Below, in pieces: positions 8,064-15,637 of a DNA stretch of 53,540 nucleotides. Below the pieces are notes generated by a model. It was not told the DNA's origin. It was given only the letters and a program-made list of their open reading frames with translations, and did not search any database. Each line of letters begins with the position of its first letter. The first letter of the stretch is position 1. The position numbers and the translations under genes are program-made. The DNA is from Acidobacteriota bacterium (GTDB lineage Bacteria > Acidobacteriota > Thermoanaerobaculia > Gp7-AA8), in contig JAJXWV010000051.1 in assembly GCA_021781455.1 (NCBI GenBank), forward strand, positions 1-53,540. The letters run 5' to 3'.

Positions 8064-9451
8064 CGTTTTTCTCCGGGCGCAGTGGGCGGAAGAGGTGCGC
8101 CGATCGCGAGCTGGAGTGCCGCGACGGCATCGTTCGCCGCGCCGAGGGCGTCGACGTATTGGCTTTCGGCATCGAGGAGCGTGCGCTTGGCGTCGAGAAG
8201 ATCGAGCGCAGACGACCCGCCGAGCCCGTAGCTGACGTTTGCCACGCGATAGACCTCGCGCGCCTCGGGCAGAAGCTGGTCGCGGATGAAGATCGCCTGG
8301 CGGATGGCCGTCGAGGCCTGCGCGTAGGCAGTCTGGACATCGAGACTGACCTGCGCGCGGATGTCGGCGATGTTCGCGGTGAGCTCCTCTTCGCGATGCC
8401 GCGCCTGGGCCACTTCCCCGCGCCGGTGCTGCCAGAAGAAAACCGGCACGCCAATGGTGACGCCGCTCGTGTACGTCGAAGGCGCGCCGTCGGTGTTGTT
8501 GCGCGTGAGCGTCAGATTGAAGTCCGGCGCCCAGTATTGACTCGCCAGGCGCGTCGCCTGCCGGGCTCCCTCGAGCTGCGCGGCGAGGCTCTGGATCTCC
8601 GGCCGTGAAGACTCGGCCAGGTGCTCGAGCGTGTCCACCTCGGCGATTGTGCCCGGTACCTCGAGAGCGTCGGTCGTCTCGATCGGAGCGCCTCCCATGC
8701 GGCCGAGAAGCCGGTTCAGGGATGCTCGGGCCGTCGCGATTGCACGTTCGTTGGCGATGAGATCGTTGTCGGCGGACGCGAGGTCGGTCTTCGCCTTGAT
8801 GACGTCGACGCGGGCCGCCGTGCCGGCCAGGAATCGCGCGTTGGTCTTGTCGACGAAGTCGGCGGCGAGGCTCCGCGCCTGCTGCAGGTCGTCGCGATGC
8901 CGAAGGGCGACCAGGATCGCGTCGTAAGCCTGCGCCGCTTGCGATGCGATCTGCTGCTGAAGCTGTGTCACGTTGAACTCGGCGGCCCGCAACGCGGAGG
9001 TGGCGACATCGCGGCGAAGGCGCGTCCGGCCGGGGAAGGGGACCGTCACGCCGACCCCCTGGTCACTTCCCTGCGACGTTCCCGGACGAAGAGGATTGGT
9101 CTGGATGGCGTCGGCCAGAAGCGAGGGATCGGCCCACGCGCCGGCCATCACGACGCCGGCACGCGCTTCCTCGACCTGCGCACGCGCAGCAACGAGCGCA
9201 GGGTTGTTCGCCAGCGCGTCCGCGATCGCTTCCTGTCGCGACAGGCGAAGGAGCATCGAGCTCGCGACCGGCGTGAGGACGACCGTGTCGACGGGCCTCG
9301 CGGCCGGCGTCTGCGCGGGCGGCTCGCGCGGCCGCGGCTGCGGATTCGACTTCGTTGTTTGAGGGACTTGCGCGGACGCGGCGAGTGCCGCGAACAGCAG
9401 AGCTACAGCCAGCCCGGAACGTGAGTTTTCCAGCACGAAGTGGTGCTGCAT
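8060..9451 (-). CDS. TolC-family outer-membrane factor (CzcC/CusC-like)
   Basis: Outer-membrane channel of the tripartite efflux system. A signal peptide is followed by a Pro-rich linker and two outer-membrane-efflux-protein repeats of alternating long helices and beta segments; RLSRQEAIADALANNPAL is the typical start of the first repeat. I place the start at MQHHFVLEN because a strong GAGGAG Shine-Dalgarno stands 5 nt upstream of its ATG, giving 463 aa. No acylation cysteine is obvious, so it is probably not a lipoprotein. It is first of the three coupled efflux genes and is preceded by a small secreted protein gene on the same strand. Confidence 0.87.
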   Translation of the reverse strand: MQHHFVLENSRSGLAVALLFAALAASAQVPQTTKSNPQPRPREPPAQTPAARPVDTVVLTPVASSMLLRLSRQEAIADALANNPALVAARAQVEEARAGVVMAGAWADPSLLADAIQTNPLRPGTSQGSDQGVGVTVPFPGRTRLRRDVATSALRAAEFNVTQLQQQIASQAAQAYDAILVALRHRDDLQQARSLAADFVDKTNARFLAGTAARVDVIKAKTDLASADNDLIANERAIATARASLNRLLGRMGGAPIETTDALEVPGTIAEVDTLEHLAESSRPEIQSLAAQLEGARQATRLASQYWAPDFNLTLTRNNTDGAPSTYTSGVTIGVPVFFWQHRRGEVAQARHREEELTANIADIRAQVSLDVQTAYAQASTAIRQAIFIRDQLLPEAREVYRVANVSYGLGGSSALDLLDAKRTLLDAESQYVDALGAANDAVAALQLAIGAPLPPTAPGEKR

Positions 9452-9491
9452 ACAACTCCTCGGTCGTTTTTCGATGGACGAGAAACGGCGG

Positions 9492-9779
9492 CTAGGCCGC
9501 GGGAGGAGCGCGCGAGGCCAGCGCGACTCCACCATCAAGGGAGACGATCTGGATTGGCGCGGCGGCGAGCCGTTCGATCGCGACAGCCGGAGCGAGGACC
9601 GCAGGAGCCGCGACCACGATCTGATTGGTCCCGACCGCGCAGATCGCGCAGAGGTTCGGGTTCGTGATGGCGTCGCCCGCGCTGCCGTTGCCGGGGATGA
9701 GCGGATGGGAATGGACGACCGGCTCGACGGCGAGGAACGCCGCCATGATCAGAAGGAGGGCCAGCCGGCTGTGCCGCAT
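9492..9779 (-). CDS. Small secreted Cys/His protein at the head of the efflux operon (CzcI-like position)
   Basis: A 95-aa protein. The N-terminal signal peptide (RLALLLIMAAFLAVEPVVHS) leads to a short mature region with an HSH pair and a CAIC motif (NLCAICAVG), then an Ala/Val-rich tail. It lies 40 nt upstream of the outer-membrane factor gene on the same strand, the position that czcI occupies in classic czcICBA operons. Known CzcI proteins are likewise small, secreted and Cys/His-bearing. Homology is not provable by eye. A role in periplasmic metal sensing or buffering is inferred. Confidence 0.55.
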   Translation of the reverse strand: MRHSRLALLLIMAAFLAVEPVVHSHPLIPGNGSAGDAITNPNLCAICAVGTNQIVVAAPAVLAPAVAIERLAAAPIQIVSLDGGVALASRAPPAA

Positions 9780-9937
9780 CTTTGTCAGAATACCTGCTAA
9801 ACGAACGGGCCCAGGTGAAATTCCTGTGGCTACTCGTTGCGGTTACGTTGCATCGGGCCATGGGTCAGGAGCGACGCAAGGGTGGAATTTCCGATTGTTC
9901 TCAAGGTTAGAAAATGTCGTTAGGAGAGAAGACCCAG

Positions 9938-10270
9938 ATGGCCGAATCACAGCATGTTCAGCAAGTTTCCGATAACGATTTCGATCAGTCCGTTCTCAAC
10001 GCCGGCAAGCCGGCGTTCGTCGATTTCTGGGCGCCGTGGTGCGGCCCCTGCCGCCTCGTTGGCCCGATCGTCGAGGAGCTGGCACCGAGCTACCAGGGGC
10101 GCGCCGTCATCGCCAAGGTGAACGTCGACGACAACCCCGGCATCGCCCAGCGCTTCGGAGTGACGTCGATTCCCACCCTGATGATGTTCAAAGGGGGGAA
10201 GCTCGTCGACCGCGCCGTCGGCGCGATGCCGAAGGGCGAGCTGCAGAAGTTCATCGAGCGAAACCTGTAA
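9938..10270 (+). CDS. trxA: Thioredoxin
   Basis: A single-domain cytoplasmic thioredoxin of 110 aa with the redox motif WCGPC (Cys 35 and 38), the cis-proline turn TSIPTLM and the FVDFWAPWC strand. I start at MAESQHVQ, preceded by AGGAGA 10 nt upstream. An in-frame ATG 24 nt further upstream is an alternative and would add eight residues. It reduces protein disulfides and is recycled by thioredoxin reductase, which is not encoded here. It is transcribed divergently from the efflux operon and ends at a strong intrinsic terminator, so it is probably monocistronic. Confidence 0.93.
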   Translation: MAESQHVQQVSDNDFDQSVLNAGKPAFVDFWAPWCGPCRLVGPIVEELAPSYQGRAVIAKVNVDDNPGIAQRFGVTSIPTLMMFKGGKLVDRAVGAMPKGELQKFIERNL

Positions 10271-10294
10271 ATCGCGTTTTTCCGCGATCTGACG

Positions 10295-10322
10295 AACGCC
10301 GGCGGCGACGCCGGCGTTTTTC
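10295..10322 (+). terminator. Intrinsic terminator of the thioredoxin gene
   Basis: A perfect 10-bp GC-rich stem (AACGCCGGCG / CGCCGGCGTT) with a GCGA loop runs directly into a T-tract (TTTTTC), 24 nt after the stop codon. Confidence 0.9.
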
Positions 10323-10496
10323 TTCCGTCACTCTACCGCCCGTAGACGCCTTCCTCCTCGGCTCGCTATTTCCGCTCCGCCTCCCAGCCGTTGACGATTG
10401 GTTTCTTGCGGACGCCGGCCGATTCCGTATCCTTTCCCGAACACGGTCATGTGACGGATCGCGGGCGAAACCGCAGGCGCGGTTTTTCGTACCGTA

Positions 10497-10730
10497 AGAA
10501 ACCGGCAGGAGCACGCCCAGCTGGCGGCCGCGGAGGCGCAGCGAGACCTCTCCAAGCTCGATCTGCAGAGGACGCAGGAGCTCCTGTCCACGCAGATCGT
10601 GCCGCAGGCCACCTATGACACCGCCGCAGCCACATTCAAGCAGGCCGACGCCAACGTGGCTCAGATGAAGGCCACGATCGAGCGCAAGACGATTCGAGCC
10701 CCCTTTTCCGGCGTCCTCGGCATCCGCCGG
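10497..10730 (+). pseudogene. Internal fragment of an RND-type adaptor (HlyD/AcrA-like)
   Basis: The frame reads RNRQEHAQLAAAEAQRDL..., then a long coiled coil (QATYDTAAATFKQADANVAQ) and the hallmark second-lipoyl-half sequence TIRAPFSGVLGIRR. This is the middle of a periplasmic adaptor protein. No signal peptide or first lipoyl half lies upstream, and the barrel domains downstream are missing because the sequence switches to an amidohydrolase fragment within a few codons. It is clearly a remnant and is not related in position to the intact efflux operon. Confidence 0.75.
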
Positions 10731-10737
10731 CCGAGCG

Positions 10738-10913
10738 CTGCAGCTGGCCATCGCCTTCGCCGGCGCCGATCACATCCTCGCCGGGAGCGACTACCCGCAC
10801 CAGATCGGCGACCTGCGCAAGATGGTCGACAGCATCAAGGCCCTCGACATCTCCGGCGCCGACCGCACCGCATTCTCGGCGGCAATGCCGCGAAGCTGCT
10901 TTCGCTGGATTGA
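10738..10913 (+). pseudogene. C-terminal fragment of an amidohydrolase (ACMSD-like), frameshifted
   Basis: The frame reads LQLAIAFAGADHILAGSDYP followed by HQIGDLRKMVDSIKALDIS, which is the metal-site GSDYPH region of amidohydrolase-2 family enzymes. The expected ending ILGGNAAKLLSLD then appears one frame over, so at least one frameshift lies near 10866-10875. The N-terminal two-thirds are absent. It abuts the adaptor remnant, making a junction of two unrelated gene pieces. Confidence 0.7.
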
Positions 10914-11135
10914 GGGATCGAGGCGGCGGAGTCGCCGACAGAATTTTGCGGCGGCCGTCAGGCCGCCGTTCGATCGGCCCAACCCAGCGTGCGAGCGCGC
11001 ATCGCGCGCGACAGATCCTCAGGGCCGGCCTTCTGTCGGGCACTTCGTGCCCTCATACGCTGGTGCGATCGCTCGTTCCGGCGGCCTGACGGCCGCCACT
11101 ACGGTAATTGCTTACGGCGGCTACGCCGCCTGGCG
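10914..11135. repeat. Three short GGCGGCC palindromes in a gene-free stretch
   Basis: Two perfect 7-bp palindromes (GGCGGCC-4 nt-GGCCGCC, at 10950-10967 and 11080-11097) have loops that are reverse complements of each other (GTCA, TGAC). A third 6-bp one (GGCGGC-TAC-GCCGCC) lies at 11116-11130. No convincing gene is present between the amidohydrolase remnant and the peptidase gene. Confidence 0.6.
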
Positions 11136-12341
11136 TTACGGTTCCAGCCCGTAGCCGCTCCGGCAGAGCGTCTTGACGCCGTCGGCTGTCACCACGAACG
11201 TGTCCTCGATCCGGACGCCGATCTCGCGGTCGGGGAAGTAGAGGCCCGGTTCGATGGTGACGATGTCGCCCTCTTCGACCATGTCGACGTTCGACATCGT
11301 CAGGCCGAAGGACGGCTTCTCGTGGATGTCCAGGCCGACGCCGTGGCCGAGGCCGTGAACGTAACCCTCGAACGTGGCCGGATTGGAGCGGGTCGTGGCG
11401 TATCCCTTCGACTCGAAAAAGTCGGAGACTCGCGCCTGGTAGTCGGAGGCGCGGGTGCCGGGCTGCATCGAGTCGCGCATCGTCTCGAACGCGGCGAGCA
11501 CGTCGGCGTGGATGCGCCGCAGGTCGTCGGGAATCGGGCCCACGCAGAAGGTGCGGGTCATGTCGAAGAAGTAGCCGCTGTCGCGATCGGCCGGGAAGAT
11601 GTCGAGGACGATCGGGACCGACGGCCGCACGACGGCGCCGGCATCGCCGCGCGAGTGAGGCACGCCGGCATCGCGCCCCTGGGAGAGGATCGTGTCGTGG
11701 TCCTCGGCCATTCCCCGGCGGGTGATGCCCGAGCGGACGACGTGCTTGAGATCGCCGAGTGTCAGGGAAGCGCCGGAGCTCATCACGCGATCGCCTGAGA
11801 TGGTGGCATCGCGGAGAATCAGGCGAACCTCGTCGACGACTTCTTCGGTCCGGCGCCCGACCGACGCGATCAGGTCGATCTCGCGCGGATCCTTGCGCTT
11901 GCGGGCCAGTTGAATGAGGTCCTCACCGTTCGAGCGGACCACGCGGCGGCCGCGGCTCTCGAGCGCGTCGACCACCCCGATGTAGAGCTGGACCGGGACA
12001 TTGCCGAAGAACGCCACGGCGCCGTTGATGCCGAGGTCGCGGAAGACGTTCTCGAAGAACTCGCCGTAGGCCGCGGCGTGATTCGTCGAGCCGTGGAAGA
12101 TGCGGTCGTAGTCGAACTCGGAAGCGAGGCGCACGGTGAGCCCGGTGGCCGCCGCTTCGCCGCGCTCCATCGGATAGGTGACGAGGAGCGGGTCGCGATC
12201 GAGCGGCTTGATGGCATAGCCGCGGGTGACCTTCGCGCCACGTGAGAGCCAGCGGAACGAGGGGTGCAGAGCCTCATGCATCGGCACGATCACGGCGTCG
12301 ATGCCGCGGGAGCGCATGAGCTGATCAAGATCTTGGAGCAT
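11136..12341 (-). CDS. M24-family metallopeptidase (Xaa-Pro aminopeptidase-like)
   Basis: A cytoplasmic creatinase/prolidase-fold peptidase of 401 aa that should remove N-terminal residues next to proline or process short peptides. An N-terminal creatinase-like domain (about residues 1-160) precedes the pita-bread domain. All five metal ligands are visible in order: Asp in VLDIFPAD, Asp in FFDMTRTF, His in HGLGHGVGLDIHE, Glu in VTIEPGLY and Glu in RIEDTFVV. I start at MLQDLDQLM; the preceding 36 codons translate the heptamer repeat. It appears monocistronic. Confidence 0.88.
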   Translation of the reverse strand: MLQDLDQLMRSRGIDAVIVPMHEALHPSFRWLSRGAKVTRGYAIKPLDRDPLLVTYPMERGEAAATGLTVRLASEFDYDRIFHGSTNHAAAYGEFFENVFRDLGINGAVAFFGNVPVQLYIGVVDALESRGRRVVRSNGEDLIQLARKRKDPREIDLIASVGRRTEEVVDEVRLILRDATISGDRVMSSGASLTLGDLKHVVRSGITRRGMAEDHDTILSQGRDAGVPHSRGDAGAVVRPSVPIVLDIFPADRDSGYFFDMTRTFCVGPIPDDLRRIHADVLAAFETMRDSMQPGTRASDYQARVSDFFESKGYATTRSNPATFEGYVHGLGHGVGLDIHEKPSFGLTMSNVDMVEEGDIVTIEPGLYFPDREIGVRIEDTFVVTADGVKTLCRSGYGLEP

Positions 12342-12352
12342 GGCGGAAAATC

Positions 12353-12465
12353 CTGAGTGCTGAGTACTGAGTGCTGAGTACTGAGTGCTGAGTACTGAGT
12401 GCTGAGTACTGAGTAAGAACGAGGATCCGCGCGACTCAGTACTCAGCACTCAGTACTCAGCACTC
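12353..12465. repeat. Inverted heptamer array, GAGTGCT/GAGTACT family, site 3 (longest)
   Basis: Nearly nine alternating words GAGTGCT/GAGTACT run from 12353 to 12414. A 19-nt spacer (AAGAACGAGGATCCGCGCG) follows, then about four inverted words (12434-12465). The left arm is about twice as long as the right, so only part can pair. Confidence 0.88.
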
Positions 12466-12643
12466 GGTCTACGTGCGGCCCGACGTGACGGGGATGGGCG
12501 TCGGGCATGATCATGCCCGGGACGAGGTCCCAGCGCGGCGGGCCGCACGCACTGCGAGCATAGCGCAACGGCAGTACGGTGACGGCGGCGCCGGCGGCGA
12601 GGACGCGGGCGAAGGCGCGGCGCGACACTTCGTTTTCGAACAT
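12443..12643 (-). pseudogene. Truncated gene start with twin-arginine signal peptide
   Basis: An excellent Shine-Dalgarno (GGGGAGG, 6-7 nt upstream) precedes MFENEVSRRAFARVLAAGAA, a textbook Tat signal (SRRAF followed by a hydrophobic stretch). The reading frame continues only about 35 further residues without a recognisable domain and then runs into the heptamer array, whose sequence supplies the last residues and the stop. It is best read as the 5' stub of an exported-protein gene that was cut off where the array lies. A tiny Tat-exported peptide is a less likely alternative. Confidence 0.5.
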
Positions 12644-12766
12644 CGAAGCCTCCCCGGCAACCGTGCGACGGCGCCGTTCCCTTGTCATTTTCAGCTCGAG
12701 CGTTGGCCGGCGACTATACTCGCGTAGACCGCAGCGGAGGGAGCGCTGATCGCGGAGGCGAGTTGG

Positions 12767-12798
12767 AAATTCGCAATTCGCAATCAGCAATTCGCAAT
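12767..12798. repeat. AATTCGC heptamer array running into a start codon
   Basis: Four period-7 words (AATTCGC, AATTCGC, AATCAGC, AATTCGC) end exactly at the ATG of the acyl-CoA dehydrogenase gene, so the leader of that gene is repeat-derived. No inverted arm is seen and no Shine-Dalgarno is evident. Confidence 0.65.
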
Positions 12799-14311
12799 GA
12801 CCTTCATTCCCGATCCTCCGGACCAGTCCTACTTCGAGGCTTCACCACAGCTGAGCGCTTTCTGCGAGCGGAAGCTCGACCTCGGCGCCTGGGCCTGGGC
12901 GCGGCCGCAGCTCGAGCGGATGGGGGATCTGGCGGTCAGGGAAGTGGCGCCGCGCGCCCAGATCGCCGATCGCGAGCAGCCGCGGCTCGTCACGTCCGAT
13001 CCTCAGGGGCGGCGCATCAACCGCGTCGATTACCACCCAGCCTATCGCGAGATGGAGCGGATCGCATACGGCTCCGGCATGGTGGCGATGAAGTACACGC
13101 CGCAGGAGCACTCCGACTCCGCGCCGCTCGTCGGCTTCGCCCTCGGCTACCTGTTCGCGATGGGGGAGATGGGCCTCTATTGCCCGCTGTGCATGACGGA
13201 CGGCGTGGCACGCGTACTGACACGGTTCGGAACGCCGGAGCAGATCGCGCGCGTCGTGCCGCGGCTCGCCGCGACCGATCGCGAGGCGCTCTGGACGGGT
13301 GCGATGTTCCTCACGGAGCGCGCCGGCGGGTCGGACGTCGGAGCCAACGAGACCGTGGCGCGGAGGGCGTCCGACGGATCGTGGAGGCTGACCGGCCAGA
13401 AATGGTTCTGCTCGAACGTCGACGCCGATGCGGCCGTCGTGACTGCCAGACCGGAAGGGGCGCCGGCCGGAACGCGCGGGCTGCGGGCGTTTCTCCTCCT
13501 GCCACGCGGCAATGACGGAGTGACCATCGATCGTCTGAAGGACAAGCTCGGCGTCCGTTCGATGCCGACCGGGGAGGTGACCCTCGATGATGCGCCGGTC
13601 GAGGAGGTGGGCAGCTTCGCGGCCATCGTCGAGATGCTCAACCTGTCGCGCCTTTACAACTCCGTTGCCGCGGTTGCCGTGATCGGCCGGGCCATTCACG
13701 AGGCGCGCTGGTACGTCGAGCGCCGGAACGCGTTCGGCCGTCCGGTGATCGAGTGGCCGCTGGCCCAGGAGACCATGGCCGACCTCGAGGCCGAGCACGT
13801 TGCGGCGTTCCTCATGACGTTCGAGACCGTCGATGCCATGCGCCGGGCCGACGCCGGCGACGCCGATGCCGGGCGGTTGCTGCGCATTCTCACGCCCATC
13901 GTCAAGGAAATCACCGGCAAGCTCGCGGTTCCCTGCGCCTCGGAAGCGATGGAGCTGATCGGCGGCAACGGCTATATCGAAGAAAGCCCGTTGCCCCGCC
14001 TTCTGCGCGACGCTCAGGTGCTCCCGATCTGGGAGGGAACGACCAACATCCTCGTGCTCGATGCCCTCCGTGCCGCGTCGAAGGAAGGGCTGCATGAGCT
14101 GATTCTCGATCGCATTCGAAGCCACGAACCGGCGCGAGCACTTCGCCTGGAGCACGCATTCGAGCAACTCGACGAGCGCGACGTCCGCGGATGGGTGGAC
14201 CGCCTGGCGCGCGCCTACCAGCTGGCCCTTCTCGCCGAGGCTGGATACGGCGAGCACGTCGACCGCCTGGCGGCGCGGCCGTTGGGTCTGGCGCCGGGAG
14301 CGAGACCCTGA
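12797..14311 (+). CDS. AidB-like acyl-CoA dehydrogenase
   Basis: A flavoprotein of the acyl-CoA dehydrogenase superfamily, 504 aa. It has the long N-terminal region and the [14 protein letters not shown] segment typical of the AidB/isovaleryl-type branch rather than short-chain dehydrogenases. The FAD-binding strand [12 protein letters not shown] and the C-terminal [13 protein letters not shown]...[10 protein letters not shown] region are intact. AidB of E. coli is induced during alkylation stress; simple fatty-acid or branched-chain catabolism is equally possible. No electron-transfer flavoprotein or beta-oxidation genes adjoin. The start codon abuts a heptamer array. Confidence 0.85.
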   Translation: MTFIPDPPDQSYFEASPQLSAFCERKLDLGAWAWARPQLERMGDLAVREVAPRAQIADREQPRLVTSDPQGRRINRVDYHPAYREMERIAYGSGMVAMKYTPQEHSDSAPLVGFALGYLFAMGEMGLYCPLCMTDGVARVLTRFGTPEQIARVVPRLAATDREALWTGAMFLTERAGGSDVGANETVARRASDGSWRLTGQKWFCSNVDADAAVVTARPEGAPAGTRGLRAFLLLPRGNDGVTIDRLKDKLGVRSMPTGEVTLDDAPVEEVGSFAAIVEMLNLSRLYNSVAAVAVIGRAIHEARWYVERRNAFGRPVIEWPLAQETMADLEAEHVAAFLMTFETVDAMRRADAGDADAGRLLRILTPIVKEITGKLAVPCASEAMELIGGNGYIEESPLPRLLRDAQVLPIWEGTTNILVLDALRAASKEGLHELILDRIRSHEPARALRLEHAFEQLDERDVRGWVDRLARAYQLALLAEAGYGEHVDRLAARPLGLAPGARP

Positions 14312-14312
14312 C

Positions 14313-14409
14313 GAGTGCTGAGTACTGAGTGCTGAGTACTGAGTGCTGAGTACTGAGTACGCAGGACTTAGCTGTTCACTCAGTACTCAGCACTCAGTAC
14401 TCAGCACTT
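14313..14409. repeat. Inverted heptamer array, GAGTGCT/GAGTACT family, site 4
   Basis: Between the dehydrogenase stop codon (2 nt away) and the cold-shock gene leader. The left arm has about six words. The spacer is ACGCAGGACTTAGCTGTTC, followed by about four inverted words. It may act as the 3' hairpin of the dehydrogenase transcript. Confidence 0.87.
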
Positions 14410-14433
14410 CGGAATTCCTCCTCGGGGCGCAAT

Positions 14434-14476
14434 GTTCTGCTTCCCGATTCGGCGTTGCCTGAGGGAGAAGCAGAAC
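14434..14476 (+). promoter_or_regulatory. Structured 5' leader of the cold-shock gene
   Basis: A 10-bp stem (GTTCTGCTTC pairing with GAAGCAGAAC) encloses a 23-nt loop, about 50 nt upstream of the GTG start. Cold-shock mRNAs commonly carry thermosensitive leaders. This one could be such an element, but temperature control is inferred only. Confidence 0.45.
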
Positions 14477-14524
14477 CCGCGGTTCGAGTCTCCGCAGCTG
14501 GGCAGCACAGAAAGGAGATTCACC

Positions 14525-14731
14525 GTGAGCAGAACGACCGGTACCGTCAAGTGGTTCAACGACGCGAAGGGCTTCGGCTTCATCACGACTGAGGGTGGAG
14601 ACGACGTCTTCGTCCACTTCACCGCAATCCAGGGCAATGGCTTCCGCTCCCTGCAGGAAGGCGCCCAGGTCGAGTTCGAAGTCGTCAACGGCCCGAAAGG
14701 GCTGCAGGCCTCCAACGTCAACGTGGTCTAA
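14525..14731 (+). CDS. Cold-shock domain protein (CspA family)
   Basis: A 68-aa single cold-shock domain that binds single-stranded RNA and DNA. Both RNA-binding motifs are intact: KGFGFI (15-20) and VFVHF (28-32), and the typical start [16 protein letters not shown] is present. The start is GTG, with AAGGAG 7 nt upstream; the sequence before it is leader, not protein. A strong terminator follows, so it is monocistronic. It likely acts as an RNA chaperone or transcription antiterminator. Confidence 0.95.
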   Translation: MSRTTGTVKWFNDAKGFGFITTEGGDDVFVHFTAIQGNGFRSLQEGAQVEFEVVNGPKGLQASNVNVV

Positions 14732-14755
14732 ACCGCGATCTCGACGCCACAAAAC

Positions 14756-14791
14756 AAACGGGACAGCCGCATGGCTGTCCCGTTTCTTTTT
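14756..14791 (+). terminator. Intrinsic terminator of the cold-shock gene
   Basis: A perfect 13-bp stem (AAACGGGACAGCC / GGCTGTCCCGTTT) with a GCAT loop is followed by CTTTTTG. The upstream A-rich stretch also allows termination from the opposite strand, where the SlyD-like gene converges. Confidence 0.92.
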
Positions 14792-14804
14792 GAGACCGCA
14801 GTTG

Positions 14805-14849
14805 GCAGACCGCGGACCGCAGATTACGTTCCTGCGGTCTGCGGTCTGC
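14805..14849. repeat. Inverted heptamer array, GCAGACC/GCGGACC family
   Basis: Two and a half words (GCAGACC, GCGGACC, GCAG), a 9-nt spacer (ATTACGTTC) and the reverse complement (CTGCGGTCTGCGGTCTGC). It lies between convergent genes and touches the stop codon of the SlyD-like gene. Confidence 0.8.
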
Positions 14850-15277
14850 TACTCGATCGCAACCAGCGTCAGGTCGAACGTCAGGTCCTTCCCGGCCAGC
14901 GGATGATTCGCATCGAGCGTGATGGAGTGGTCGTCGAGATCAGCCACCTGAACCGACGCGCTCTCTCCGTCGGCGAAGCCGATCTTCAGAAAGTCGCCGA
15001 TCGAGACGTCGGTGCCCTTCGGCAGCTGGCCACGATCGACGCTGAACACCAGGTCCTTCCGATGCTGGCCATAAGCCCGATCGGCTTCGATCTTCTCTGT
15101 CTTCTTCTCACCGGCCGCCATTCCGATGACGGCGTCCTCGAAACCGCGGATGACATTGCCTTTGCCGATCGTGAACTCGATCGGTTCGCCGTCTTCTGAC
15201 GAATCGAAGACAGTTCCGTCATCGAGGCGGCCTTCGTAGTGGATCTTGACCTTGTCACCGTGCTTCGCCTGTTGCAT
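14849..15277 (-). CDS. FKBP-type peptidyl-prolyl isomerase, SlyD-like
   Basis: A cytoplasmic PPIase/chaperone of 142 aa. The FKBP domain starts at KVKIHYEGRLDDGTVFDSS and is split by an insert-in-flap domain (about residues 65-120), as in SlyD. It returns with the strand DLTFDLTLVAIE. The His-rich metal-binding tail of E. coli SlyD is absent. The start MQQAKHGD is preceded by GGAGGGAG. It likely assists proline-limited folding. Confidence 0.9.
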   Translation of the reverse strand: MQQAKHGDKVKIHYEGRLDDGTVFDSSEDGEPIEFTIGKGNVIRGFEDAVIGMAAGEKKTEKIEADRAYGQHRKDLVFSVDRGQLPKGTDVSIGDFLKIGFADGESASVQVADLDDHSITLDANHPLAGKDLTFDLTLVAIE

Positions 15278-15370
15278 CGACTCCCTCCCGCTCGTGTGCC
15301 TCGGCGCACGAGACAGGGACAAGCAGGATCGGCGCCCGGGAATTCCGGGATCCGCGGTCGCGGGTGGGCC

Positions 15371-15627
15371 CCCCCGTCCCTCTGAGCCGGCGGAGCCGCG
15401 CCCCCGTCATCCTGAGCCGGCGGAACCGCGGGGGTGGCTGGGTGGCGGGAGCGGTGGAGCGCGGCGAAGGATCTCTTACCGGGACGATTCCTAGATGTGA
15501 GACTCTTCGCCGCGCTGCGCCGCTCCATCCGGCCGACCTTCCCCGCGGCTCCGCCGGCTCAGAGTGAGGGGAAGCTGCGCTCCGCCGCGCACCACCCAGC
15601 CACCGGCGGCTCCTCCGACCCAGAGTG
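15371..15627. repeat. Large palindromic dispersed repeat (GCGGCGAAGAGTCTC core), complete copy
   Basis: Two direct copies of a unit reading CTGAGCCGGCGGAACCGCGG lie on the left. A central imperfect hairpin follows (GCGGTGGAGCGCGGCGAAGG ... CTTCGCCGCGCTGCGCCGCT, about 15450-15527). Two inverted copies of the flank unit lie on the right (about 15543-15567 and 15604-15627). The whole fills the gap between two same-strand genes, and no gene is present. Partial copies lie near 0.15, 19.9-20.0, 27.7-27.9 and 29.7 kb. It has no coding capacity, and target-site duplications could not be identified by eye. Confidence 0.75.
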
Positions 15628-15637
15628 CTGCGGGGTG

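Noticed and set aside
9815-9910. Short GTG-started frame upstream of thioredoxin reading VKFLWLLVAVTLHRAMGQ...
   Set aside because: It resembles a signal peptide, but is only 31 codons, has no Shine-Dalgarno and lies in the divergent promoter region. It may be chance or a remnant.
12342-12449. Peptides rich in [13 protein letters not shown] at the N-termini of several long frames
   Set aside because: They are translations of the heptamer arrays, not conserved protein. Starts were moved downstream in each case.
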